NCBI GenBank assembly: GCA_001766655.1
Contig: MJCC01000004.1
Location: 505,656-526,164 of the forward strand
Length of the DNA stretch: 20,509 nt
From: Phytomonas francai
Lineage: Eukaryota; Euglenozoa; Kinetoplastea; Trypanosomatida; Trypanosomatidae
Reading direction: 5' to 3'
Numbering within the stretch: the stretch's first letter is position 1; every line of letters starts with the position of its first letter. The translations under genes and the position numbers were made by a program. Shown here in pieces: positions 8,791-17,119 of the stretch. The notes beneath the pieces are model-generated. The model worked only from the letters and a program-made list of their open reading frames with translations, had not been told where the DNA came from and ran no database searches.

Positions 8791-10338
8791 TCACATTAAG
8801 CAGAACGGCATCCCGCATCTCTTTTTGGTCGACACTAAAAAGAAACACAAGATAGCAGGGATTATCACACAGCAAGCCATAAACATATAGCACGGTGTAT
8901 AGCTGTTAGCCAACGTATGAATGTGTGCAAGAACTATTGGTGAACAAAATCCCCCAACGCACCCACCCACAAATATAGTGGACATGAGCAATCCCAAGTT
9001 TGGTCCGTAAAATTCTTTCACAATAAAGCATGGCATTATTGCAAAGATACCCGCCGTACAAAAACCCAAAATAGTCATGCTCAGAGCAAAAAGTGGGTAC
9101 GTTCGCAAAAAGGGTGTTATTACGCACATGATGCCACACGCAATACAGCACAAAATGTAGACAAAGGGCTCAGAGGTGAAGTTGGCTAGGAGCCCCATGG
9201 AAATGGCACTGATGACCTGGGCAGCACCCCAAAAGGTGAAAAGAGTGGCAGCTTTTGAGAAGTCTAGGGACTCCGCGTCTTCATAAGGTGTTCCTTTCAT
9301 GCCCATCGCAGTGTAAAACCTGAAGACGCTCCAAAGCAAGCCAAAAAAGGTCCATGCGAAAAAAAAGTACATGAAAAAGTTGGCTAGGAATTCCTTAGAC
9401 AAAAACACGCGAAAAATTTCAACGATGAATAGTGGCCGAGTGTGCATAGCATGCATGAGATCCCCGTGGTCACAAGAAGAGTTGTCATTGTTTACTTCAG
9501 CCACAGAGGACTCCCCTATCATGTGCCCCCTGTGCGTATCGGAATACACGTCTGCGGTAATGGGGTTGTCATCGGATACCCTCAAACCCACCGAATGAGG
9601 CCCGGCCGGGTCGTTGCATGGCGCCGCCTCCAGCCCCGCCCGCTCGCCCGACGCGCTCGGCTTCTCCTCGAGGCCGCACGTTTCCTTGCCGAGGGCGTCC
9701 GGGTGGGCCTCGTCGTCGTCCTCGACGTGCTCGCCGCGCTTGCAGGAGAAGACGGCGGCGAAGATGCCAATCAGACAGAAGATCGACGTGTAACGGAAGG
9801 CCCTGCGCCAGCCGTAGTGCTGCACGAGGTAGCCGGTCACGGGCTGGATGATGAAGTTGCCGAGGCCTCCGCCGCAGGAGTTGATCCCCTGCGCGATGCT
9901 CAGCCGCCGTCGGAACCACGTCCCCGTTGTGACGGCGGAGGGCGAGATCATGAGGGCGCAGGAGATCGAGGCCAACAGGCAGTACCCCAGGATCACCCCC
10001 TCGACGCTGTTGACAACCGATCCGATCCATAGGCCAAGGAACATAAATAGCGTTGAGGCGAGCATCATCGCCCGCGGGGGCAAGCGATCCACCAATAATC
10101 CAGCCAAAATCCCAAAAATAGGGGAAATTCCCGTTGCAACGGAATTTCCATAGCTTAGACGAATCTCGCTTGGGGATCCTAAACTAGGATCATTTTGCAT
10201 ATCACGAGAAAAGATAGAAAATCCGTTGTCGATACCATAGCACATCAATTCCATAAGAGCACCGGAAATGGCAACCATATACCCGAGAGGATGGTCCCAC
10301 GGCTTGCGTGTAATGCTGTAGTACGTATCCAAAACCAT
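8791..10338 (-). CDS. MFS transporter, monocarboxylate-transporter-like
   Basis: A 515-residue polytopic protein with the 6+6 layout of the major facilitator superfamily. Hydrophobic segments fall at about 20-37, 66-84, 90-109, 114-133, 150-170 and 184-198, then a long acidic hydrophilic loop (200-300), then about 315-338, 364-385, 391-410, 414-438, 446-470 and 482-503. MCT-like marks are GIDNGFSIF near helix 1, GILAGLLVDRLPPR (76-89, MFS loop 2-3 motif) and TWFRRRLSIAQGINSCGGGLG (140-160), the helix 4-5 motif of the monocarboxylate transporter-like group. Substrate cannot be told. Codons for residues about 106-246 (9601-10020) are strikingly GC-rich: I count about 68% GC, against 45-50% in the rest of the gene, which suggests gene conversion or mosaic origin. 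The ATG at 10336-10338 follows a good splice acceptor. Confidence 0.9.
   Translation of the reverse strand: MVLDTYYSITRKPWDHPLGYMVAISGALMELMCYGIDNGFSIFSRDMQNDPSLGSPSEIRLSYGNSVATGISPIFGILAGLLVDRLPPRAMMLASTLFMFLGLWIGSVVNSVEGVILGYCLLASISCALMISPSAVTTGTWFRRRLSIAQGINSCGGGLGNFIIQPVTGYLVQHYGWRRAFRYTSIFCLIGIFAAVFSCKRGEHVEDDDEAHPDALGKETCGLEEKPSASGERAGLEAAPCNDPAGPHSVGLRVSDDNPITADVYSDTHRGHMIGESSVAEVNNDNSSCDHGDLMHAMHTRPLFIVEIFRVFLSKEFLANFFMYFFFAWTFFGLLWSVFRFYTAMGMKGTPYEDAESLDFSKAATLFTFWGAAQVISAISMGLLANFTSEPFVYILCCIACGIMCVITPFLRTYPLFALSMTILGFCTAGIFAIMPCFIVKEFYGPNLGLLMSTIFVGGCVGGFCSPIVLAHIHTLANSYTPCYMFMACCVIIPAILCFFLVSTKKRCGMPFCLM
9598..10045. other. Sharply GC-rich segment inside the transporter gene
   Basis: Counted per 60-base line from 9601 to 10020, GC is about 83, 70, 62, 65, 65, 70 and 62 percent, falling to 58 in the next line and 45 by 10081-10140; line 9301-9360 is about 50. 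The reading frame of the transporter passes through without a break. The patch covers helices 3-6 and the first part of the central loop. Long overlapping frames on other strands here are a by-product of few A/T-rich stops. Confidence 0.8.
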
Positions 10339-11237
10339 TGGAACCTTTTACTTGGGAGATGCTGGATAGTATTCGCTTGAAAAAAAAAAATTAGATTATC
10401 TTCAAGAAAAAAAGCCTTTAGCGTTGAGAAAATAGTAAAACCTTGAGACGTAAAAAAAAAGAAGCTTGAGAAAAACAAGAGTAAACGTTTCCGGAAATCA
10501 AAAAATAGTCTCGAATACTTTTCATTCGAAATATCTAGAAATTTCAGGTTATGAGTAAAAGCGCCATATGGAGGCTGAAGCAGAAATAGTAGGGAAAAAA
10601 TAATCTTGCTAAACTTTGGGCTCATTTTTTGATATTTTCTGATGTCTAAATTATACACAAGAAAGAAATATTTTTATTTATAAGCATCCGTATTAACAAA
10701 GAGATTTTCGGTTTTTCTCAAAGCTGAGATATGGTGAAGCGCTCCCAGACAAATTAAGAGTCGCCGATATTGACACAGAACAGTTTCCCCAACGAATCTT
10801 TAAATCTAATCGGGTCACACAATTTTGGAATTCCTCGGAAAATAAATGTCCTATTCATGCTCTCAAATACGAGCAGTATCACACATATTGTCCATAAAAA
10901 GTTCTACAAGGACAGCTTATCGATTTTCTACGATAATGCATTTCTCATCTGATACATTCTGCTATTTGAAACTCACTTGACTAAACTTCATCAAAAAAAA
11001 TTAGATCTACATATGTTATTCTTTTTTGGATGCTCAACTGCGAGACCTTCGCTAAGAGGAAAAAGATTTTTGGAAAATTAAAGCACTTGAAAATCAGCAT
11101 CTCGGTTTTAAAATATGGAGAAACAAACAAAAAAAAAGTAATGCAAGCTCTTTAATAACTAAGCAATTACTTTTTGAGAGATAAAAATTTAATATTAAAG
11201 TTAACCGAATAATTATTTGCTGTATAATACTTCACTT
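10339..11237. other. Intergenic region between NOG2 and the transporter
   Basis: About 900 bp, mostly AT-rich. Near the transporter it holds the splice signals. The part at about 10697-10980 is less AT-biased than the rest and carries a 65-codon plus-strand open stretch (10697-10891) without an ATG at its start, which resembles no family I know. The remainder (10980-11237) is A-rich spacer, probably the 3' UTR of NOG2. Confidence 0.5.
10376..10391 (-). promoter_or_regulatory. Likely trans-splice acceptor of the transporter gene
   Basis: On the minus strand a run of 11 T residues is followed by CAAG, giving an acceptor AG at 10377-10376 and a 5' UTR of about 37 nt before the ATG. A second pyrimidine-rich tract lies further upstream (about 10440-10485). 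The polypyrimidine/AG arrangement is standard for trypanosome trans-splicing; use of this site is inferred. Confidence 0.5.
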
Positions 11238-13040
11238 TTATGAATTTGCAGCTTTCAAAAACCTATCCCACAATGCATCATCGTCTGAATCCAATGTTCC
11301 TCCTGTATAGTGCCCATCCGATTCCCTTGCCGCTTTTATTTTCTCCTGTTTTTTAGCTCTTTTATTCTGCTTTTCTTTTTCATTAACATACGTTAAAACA
11401 GTTGCTTCTGAATTAAGAGCCGTATTTTTTGCTTCCATTTTTCTTTTCTTCAAAGTTGACTCTCTTCGTTCATTGTTTATCTCAATAACCTCGGAATCTG
11501 GCTCTACATGAGTAATGGTATGTTCTGCAATATTAAAGGTGCTATAATGTTCAATCTTCTTCATTTGTATATTATTGGGCTGCTCCAGAGCGTCACGGTA
11601 GTCTTTATTGGATTCAAATGGTGGCGCGCTAAACCATGGTAATCTTCCCCTTTGCCAATCATATAGTACCATGCGTGCAGAAGCTTCTACATCTGGTACA
11701 CCACCAGAGACAAGTTTTCCTCGAAGCTTAGCTAGTTGCTCGAGAAAATCATTTGCATCACGCCATTGATTCACCTGGTAAGTTGCGAAGATGTCTTTGG
11801 ATTTGACAATCTGCAATACTGTGTCAATGATTTCTGTTTTATCCGCATTCCCGAGACGTTCTATCCGTACTACACCTTTTAGCACAGCTTGAACCTCGTT
11901 ATTGGATTCTCTGTCGTAAATTACACCAGGGCAATCAATCAGGAAGATTGATCGTGTGAGTGCTACGTACTGCCATACCTTAGTTTCTCCAGGAATTGGA
12001 GCTACCTTGCACACAGACTTACGCCGCAGCGTATTAATCAGAGAACTTTTGCCAACGTTAGGATAACCAATAATTCCAACAGAAATAGGAGTTTTGGTTC
12101 GTTTGCTTCCCCTGTGTGTGGTGTTGTGAAGCTTCGAAAACTGCCTCAATAAAGAAATTATATTTCCCTTTCCAAATGGATGATTGATACTCGCATGAAA
12201 AGCAATAGTTGGGTAATCTTTGCTCAAAATTTGGAGCCACCGAGCAGTTGCCCAGAGCGGTATAAGGTCGCATTTATTGAGTACCAAAACAAAATGCTTA
12301 TACTTTTTCTCGCGTCGCATGTAGTCCTCCAGAAACGCGCTCCTCGTTCCAAGAGGATCCCTTGCATCAAGGACATACAAAACTACATCCGAGCTATCGA
12401 TAACCTTGTAAAGCTCGGACCATATGCGGTTAGATTGCCCCTTTGTGAAGACTATTCCATTTTTAGATTTATCAACCTTAATTTCATCCGTATTTTTCAC
12501 TCGATTCCTATCGGTCTCTTGCTTTCCCGAAATGTACAACTCTGCTTTAGCTGATGCTTCAGATGCAAGTGTTTTTATGTCAACTGCATTAAATCGAGCT
12601 CGTTTCCGATTTGCCTTATCACCAAATGTTTTTTCCCATTGCATTTCCTGCCTAATAGAGCCCTCTTCGTTTTTTGGTACTTCAAGCAAACTTAAAGGTA
12701 ATTTAGATTGCTTTATGATTATGCTATAGGGATCCTTGTACTTTGCTTGCATTACTTCACGAAACTTTTGAAGGGCATCTTGTCCAATTGTCCGTGTGTT
12801 TCCAAACCAACGTCGATCTGGAGCTATGCGTGCCATCTGAGATTGAACACGATCAGAGGCTTTAAGGACACTACCTTTTATAATATTACCTTTTTCATCA
12901 CGCTTTATTTTCGATTTGTACATTTTCAAACGTTTAATAGTTCGCTGATCACGAAGATTTGTTTTTGTGGGATCAGTCCTCCTGTTGGGATTCGTGGGTG
13001 GCAACATCCCCTTTCCAGCTTTCTTGCCTGGTTTACCCAT
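11238..13040 (-). CDS. NOG2: Nucleolar GTP-binding protein 2 (NOG2/GNL2), 60S ribosome assembly GTPase
   Basis: A 600-residue circularly permuted GTPase of the Nog2/GNL2 family, which joins late nuclear pre-60S particles and is exchanged for the export adaptor Nmd3. The NOG2 N-terminal domain is clear (about 35-165, including RDQRTIKRLKMYKSKIKRDE and RRWFGNTRTIGQDALQKF). The GTPase motifs occur in permuted order: G5-like DARDPLGTRS (225-234), G4 NKCD (255-258), G1 GYPNVGKSS (325-333), G2 PGETKVWQY (350-358), G3 DCPGV (369-373). A Lys/Glu-rich tail (about 515-585) and basic N-terminus fit nucleolar localisation. Length is close to that of other eukaryotic members. The gene is AT-richer than ATP synthase alpha. 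The start is supported by a splice acceptor 27 nt upstream. Confidence 0.96.
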   Translation of the reverse strand: MGKPGKKAGKGMLPPTNPNRRTDPTKTNLRDQRTIKRLKMYKSKIKRDEKGNIIKGSVLKASDRVQSQMARIAPDRRWFGNTRTIGQDALQKFREVMQAKYKDPYSIIIKQSKLPLSLLEVPKNEEGSIRQEMQWEKTFGDKANRKRARFNAVDIKTLASEASAKAELYISGKQETDRNRVKNTDEIKVDKSKNGIVFTKGQSNRIWSELYKVIDSSDVVLYVLDARDPLGTRSAFLEDYMRREKKYKHFVLVLNKCDLIPLWATARWLQILSKDYPTIAFHASINHPFGKGNIISLLRQFSKLHNTTHRGSKRTKTPISVGIIGYPNVGKSSLINTLRRKSVCKVAPIPGETKVWQYVALTRSIFLIDCPGVIYDRESNNEVQAVLKGVVRIERLGNADKTEIIDTVLQIVKSKDIFATYQVNQWRDANDFLEQLAKLRGKLVSGGVPDVEASARMVLYDWQRGRLPWFSAPPFESNKDYRDALEQPNNIQMKKIEHYSTFNIAEHTITHVEPDSEVIEINNERRESTLKKRKMEAKNTALNSEATVLTYVNEKEKQNKRAKKQEKIKAARESDGHYTGGTLDSDDDALWDRFLKAANS

Positions 13041-13359
13041 TGTTAATTTTTTTTAATGTTGATATCCCTAAAAAAAAAAGACTCCTAATTATCCTAAATT
13101 AAATTTTAAAGAATTAAATGCGGAAGGTTTAAGGTATTTCTAGATATAATTCATAAGTACCATAGACAAAAAAAAACAAATAGTTGTATTATAAGTACTT
13201 AAAACAAATATTATATATTTCTTTGTTGATTTACTTTTATTTTTCCTCTTTAAAAAACAGCACAGTGAAATAGAATGCGGTATTGCATTTATTCCTTTCT
13301 CTCAAACCTTTCTTATTCATTGACGACATCTTATATAATTTTAATCCTTAGAAAAAAAA
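13041..13359. other. Intergenic spacer, no gene seen
   Basis: A 319-bp AT-rich spacer. The part nearest NOG2 contains its splice acceptor. The remainder holds A/T runs and is likely the 3' UTR and polyadenylation region of the SKP1-like gene. Confidence 0.6.
13068..13085 (-). promoter_or_regulatory. Strong trans-splice acceptor of NOG2
   Basis: On the minus strand gagtc is followed by 10 T residues and then AG (acceptor AG at 13069-13068), leaving a 27-nt 5' UTR. This is the cleanest polypyrimidine-tract/AG pair in the window and supports both the strand and the chosen NOG2 start. Confidence 0.6.
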
Positions 13360-13956
13360 TTATGAAGGTGTAATTAGAGCTTCAAACCAAGGATAAGTTT
13401 TATAAACATCTTTAATGTTTTCGTCTGTTATTTCTACGTCCTTTTCGATTCCCATAACTTGGTTAACAATCACAGATTCATCTTCACCACGTATCTTGCA
13501 GCTAAGAGCAACCTCCATTAAATCCAACAAACCTTCCATATTGAATTCCTCTGCAGCGTTCATTGTAATAATAAAGTATTTTAAATTCATAGATGACCAT
13601 AATCGACGCTTAAAAAAATCATAATCCCAATCATCCGTAAGAACTGAGTAAAAATCACGATAAATGCAAGGCCGAATCATTTTACTGCTTGCTCTCCCTT
13701 CTAAACCATACTTAACCGTCCATTGTACAAGGTTTTCGAGAACCGGAGCAGGGTACTTAAATGAGAATATGTCTTCCTCATTTATTGGAGGGGTGATGAA
13801 TGGACATTTATTTGCGTGTTCGATCAAAACCTCAACATACTTGCTATCGCTGCATTGAACAATCCGAAACCTTGCCTTGTCAACTTTGAAATCACCATTA
13901 GGGCCCCTCAAGACAATGCGAGTATCTGATGGATATTTTAGCTCAGACTTGTCCAT
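13360..13956 (-). CDS. Divergent SKP1-like protein
   Basis: A 198-residue protein resembling SKP1, the adaptor that links F-box proteins to cullin-1 in SCF ubiquitin ligases. The match is clearest in the C-terminal half: LKYFIITMNAAEEFNMEGLL (125-144), where SKP1 has the helix preceding and including its conserved GLLDL segment, then DLMEVALSCKIRG, and the final helix with ITDENIKDVYKTYPWF (176-191), where SKP1 has its conserved late Trp. Upstream, VLENLVQWTVKYG (72-84) matches the end of the BTB/POZ-type N-terminal domain. The N-terminal sheet (IVLRGPNGDFKVDK) is weakly conserved, and the protein is longer than typical SKP1 (about 160 residues) mainly in the middle. Canonical F-box contact residues are only partly kept, so a specialised paralogue is likely. 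The gene is AT-rich. Confidence 0.8.
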   Translation of the reverse strand: MDKSELKYPSDTRIVLRGPNGDFKVDKARFRIVQCSDSKYVEVLIEHANKCPFITPPINEEDIFSFKYPAPVLENLVQWTVKYGLEGRASSKMIRPCIYRDFYSVLTDDWDYDFFKRRLWSSMNLKYFIITMNAAEEFNMEGLLDLMEVALSCKIRGEDESVIVNQVMGIEKDVEITDENIKDVYKTYPWFEALITPS

Positions 13957-14285
13957 TTTTTTGTGAAGTATTTATTGATCTTACTAACACTTGAAAATTA
14001 ACTGGTATATAAATGCGTATTTGGTAAATAAATAAATAAAATTGAAAACTTAGCTGCAAACACTAGCATGAATGTACACCCTTGAATTTTCAAACGAGTC
14101 ATTCCATAAGATTCTGGGTGTTATACGCTAAAAAAAAACTTACTATTGATTATAGACATTCCCAAACATGTAACTATAAAACGACACAAAACATTAATAA
14201 TCTCACAAAAATACATAAAGTCCTTGCGGCCCAAGCCATACTCCAAAGACATCAATTAAGACAACGCTTCGGCCAGTTCATAAAA
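13957..14285. other. AT-rich spacer upstream of the SKP1-like gene
   Basis: AT-rich sequence holding the likely 5' UTR and splice region of the SKP1-like gene; on the minus strand a TTTATTTATTTATTT pyrimidine-rich tract lies near 14025-14040. No coding potential is seen. It ends abruptly at an A run and a C run. Confidence 0.5.
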
Positions 14286-16612
14286 AAAAAAATCCTCCCC
14301 CCCCCCCCCTGAAAGTGAGAATCAAAACATGGGCGGCGCAGAAAAGGAGAAAGCGCCACCAAAGCACGCATTTAATGAAGCAAAACAAACCAAATAGCAT
14401 ATAACGAGATTTATCTTCAATCTAAAAAAGCCACAGAAAATAACTAAGAAAACATTTGAGAGGGGGCTCGGCAACGGGCCACAAGTGCTCTCGGTGTTTG
14501 CGGGCCGTTGCCCCCTCCTCGGCGCATAAGGGGGTGGGAGCGAGGAAAAGAACCATTGGCCCCGCCAAGCCCCCGTAAAATTGCAAAAAGCCCAATTAAT
14601 TAACAAAAAGCGCTTGCATATTTATTAGACGCCGCCCATCGAGAATTTAATTACGCTTTTTTTTTTTATCTTTGCCATTTTAGCTGCTCTACCAACACTT
14701 CCCCGCTAGGCGACCCAGCTCAAGGATACATATTTCCCATAAAAATCCGCATGCCCATTTTCATAATATCTTTCTTTCAAAACGCGAAATGAAATATTTT
14801 CAAAGTATCCACATTTCCCCAGTATGCGCGGCGCACGGGGGAAACAAAACTGCAAACCCCCGACTTTAAATCCATTGGGGCACCCAATCGCATAATCAGA
14901 ATGTCATTTTCCAATTTTGATTTGAAGCTTTCGGGGAAATGGGCTGGCATCATGATACGGATAGGGAACCTTGCGGGCCGCAACCGCACCTGTTTCCAAA
15001 AGGAATATAAAAAGCCCAATTGGGGAGTATTCTTTTTTTGGCGGCTTTCGCGGGACATTTTCGGCGCGGCGACATCCGTAGATGGGATCTGGTGTGCGAA
15101 TTCCTCCCCCATGGCGGATGAAAGGGGGCCATGGCCAAAAATATTCATTGGGGGGGGAGGGGGGGGGCGTTTACAAGCACGCCCCCAAATTATATGTGGT
15201 TTTTAATTCTTCGGCTCGGGGTGTGAAAGAACGTATCGTATATTCGATCCTGCGGTGTATTCTGGGAATCGGCATGTTGGGCCGCGAATCGGGGGCCCTT
15301 TCGGTGTGGGGCTAGGTGCCCGCGGGCCCTCGAGCGCATATCGGAAGGCCGCGGCCCTGGCCCCCATTCCCTAAACAAGGCCGCGTGGGAATTTTGCTTG
15401 GGAGACCCGTTTCTCTCGCGAAAATGGCTTTGGATTTAATATGAAAGGCCATGGTGCTCTCTTTTCTGCGGGGAATGCCCGCGGTGAGGGCTGGCGATGC
15501 CCATCGATAGGGGTGCTGGCATTCGTCCTGGGGGGGTGCCCCCTCCCCACCCCACCCTTGGCTTAGGGGCTGTTGGTGGCGATGCGGCTACCCAATGCCC
15601 TCGATTTTGTATTGTTGGCGTTTGCATCCGCCCCAATTCATTAATCTCAGTCGCTGGCCTTCGAAATTTTCTCCGGAGGGTTGGTGGCGGGATCTGTCTC
15701 GCCTGTGGTGGCTTTAATCGGAATCCCTGGTTATTCGGCCCGGTGCTGGTATCGCTTGGCGGTGGCAGTGAAAATGCCCCCGTGGACATCTTGGTGGGTA
15801 TAGGTTTCTCTTCGGTAATCGACTTCAAGGGCTCGGCAACGCCAACGGAACAACTTGCAATATTGTCGACCCTACGTTCGCTTGTGATCTTCAGATTCGC
15901 GAATGCCACACCCCCGCCACCTCTTACAGCGATCCCCCCAAAATGTACCCCTCTTACGCTCGAAATCGCCATATCACAGAAACGTAGTGGTAGGACGCTT
16001 TTCTTATGGTGACATGCCAACCGGGAGAAATTCTGCAAATATGTTCTGAGGCACCTGCTCACCTTTATCTAAAAAAAAGCCTACGCCGCCCTATCTGACT
16101 TCAAAAATGTGATGCCGAAGGCAAGCGAAATTGGTTTCCTTAGAGGCCGCCGCAAAATCCAGCTGGACCTCTGAAATTCAAATCATTGGCCGGGAGGCCA
16201 CCCGATGCAGGGAAAGACATCCAGCAATCCCCAATGCTGGGAACAAGGCCGCCTATCAAGAAGCAGAATCTTCCCAACAAAATGATATCCGCCAACACCT
16301 AAGCTTTGGATACGCGCCAATCGAAAGTTGCGCTCGAGGACCCACCGTGGAAATCCATTCCCGGATGCCATGCCTTCGCATCAACGTCCTATTTGTGTGG
16401 CATTCTCACCCGGGATTCCAACAAAGTCTGTACCCCCAGCAAGCCCGTAGCCAGTGGTTTTGCCCAAACGTGTCTTCCAACGTTACCACACGGCAAGACC
16501 CGCCGCTACAAGCGGAAACCGCCAAACGCCAGTAATGCAGACCCGCGTATTGTTTATCTTCTTTCCACGAAGTCTGAAGCTCCACCCTTTTGTCCATTTT
16601 TCCCAGATACTT
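14286..16612. other. Compositionally odd GC/homopolymer-rich region without a recognisable gene
   Basis: This begins at a C run of about 13 (14297-14309) and differs from the spacers around it. GGGG/CCCC and AAAA/TTTT blocks sit side by side (for example around 14810-14950, 15030-15080, 15280-15370), with a G-rich run at 15150-15168. Frames of 60-210 codons exist on both strands, but several start at GTG or TTG, are Pro/Gly/Arg-rich, and match nothing I recognise. The longest are at 15436-16062 (minus) and 15497-16012 (plus), which overlap each other. It could be decayed repeat-type DNA, a foreign insertion or poor-quality assembly. I assign no gene. Confidence 0.55.
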
Positions 16613-16920
16613 TTTAAGTTTTATGGTTTTTCTTTTTTAGGAGAAACCCTCGTGGGACTAGTTTGATAGTCTCTTTATTTTTTTCTAGTTTTGGGTCTTT
16701 TTTCAAGATTGCTCGCAGATTTTCATACGTACAAAGAGATTTTCTTCTTCCTTTAGGGGGTTTAAAGGTCATCTTTTTCTTTATACTATTAGGATTCCTT
16801 TTTTACATAGTTTTAGGTTGTGTTTTCGGTAGAAGGCTAGATTCAGGAAATTTTCCAAAGAGAGACTTTTTTTTACGTAATTGTTACTCTTTTTCTTGTT
16901 TTAGTTTTTTTTTTTGGGGG
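16613..16920. other. T-rich block (plus strand) with TTTTTTAG motifs
   Basis: About 300 bp with strong strand asymmetry: long T runs punctuated by TTTTTTAG or TTTCTAG-like steps (16632-16640, 16680-16688) and ending in 13 T then 7 G (16906-16922). As plus-strand sequence it resembles a pyrimidine-rich splice region. A 118-codon frame beginning at a TTG is simply Phe/Leu-rich because of the Ts. No gene is assigned. Confidence 0.5.
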
Positions 16921-17119
16921 GGCACTCTCAGACGACCACGCCGTGATGCGGTACAGAGGGGCCCCTTTCAAACTAGAAGCCACACCGATTTGCCAGCGCG
17001 TCGCGTCACCTTGGCTTAGTGGGCCTCCAAAGTCCATCATTACCACGGAGGTTCCGGAGTCTACAATTTCTCTCCGGCCCTCTTTCTGGATTTCTCCTCA
17101 CTTGAGCGCATTGAACCTC

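Noticed and set aside
9442..10032. 196-codon plus-strand frame and other frames within the transporter gene
   Set aside because: Shadows created by the GC-rich patch; the minus-strand frame has clear MFS helices and motifs.
14322..14606. 94-codon minus-strand frame
   Set aside because: The start is TTG, not ATG, and the sequence is low-complexity; no support as a gene.
14640..14730. Possible tRNA on the minus strand, from a D-loop-like GTTGGTAGAGCAGC
   Set aside because: No matching acceptor stem, no TTCGANTC-type T-loop at the right distance, and an A run rather than a T-run terminator follows on the minus strand.
14777..15148. 123-codon minus-strand frame with an ATG start
   Set aside because: It is on the host-gene strand, but lies in the odd block among homopolymer runs and shows no domain; not strong enough to call.
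15497..16012. 171-codon plus-strand frame
   Set aside because: Opposite in strand to the host genes, overlapped by another frame, and with no family features; probably an effect of GC-rich sequence having few stops.
15436..16062. 208-codon minus-strand frame, proline- and glycine-rich
   Set aside because: It begins at a GTG, lies in a low-quality-looking GC-rich block, overlaps a plus-strand frame of similar length, and has no recognisable domain.
16663..17019. 118-codon plus-strand frame that looks like a membrane protein
   Set aside because: It starts at TTG, and the Phe/Leu richness comes from T runs. It also runs across the T13G7 junction.
16919..17115. LSDDHAV segment as the end of an ingi-type endonuclease domain
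   Set aside because: An S-D-H-like motif fits the last motif of that domain, but the flanking residues are not convincing, so I started the element at about 17120.
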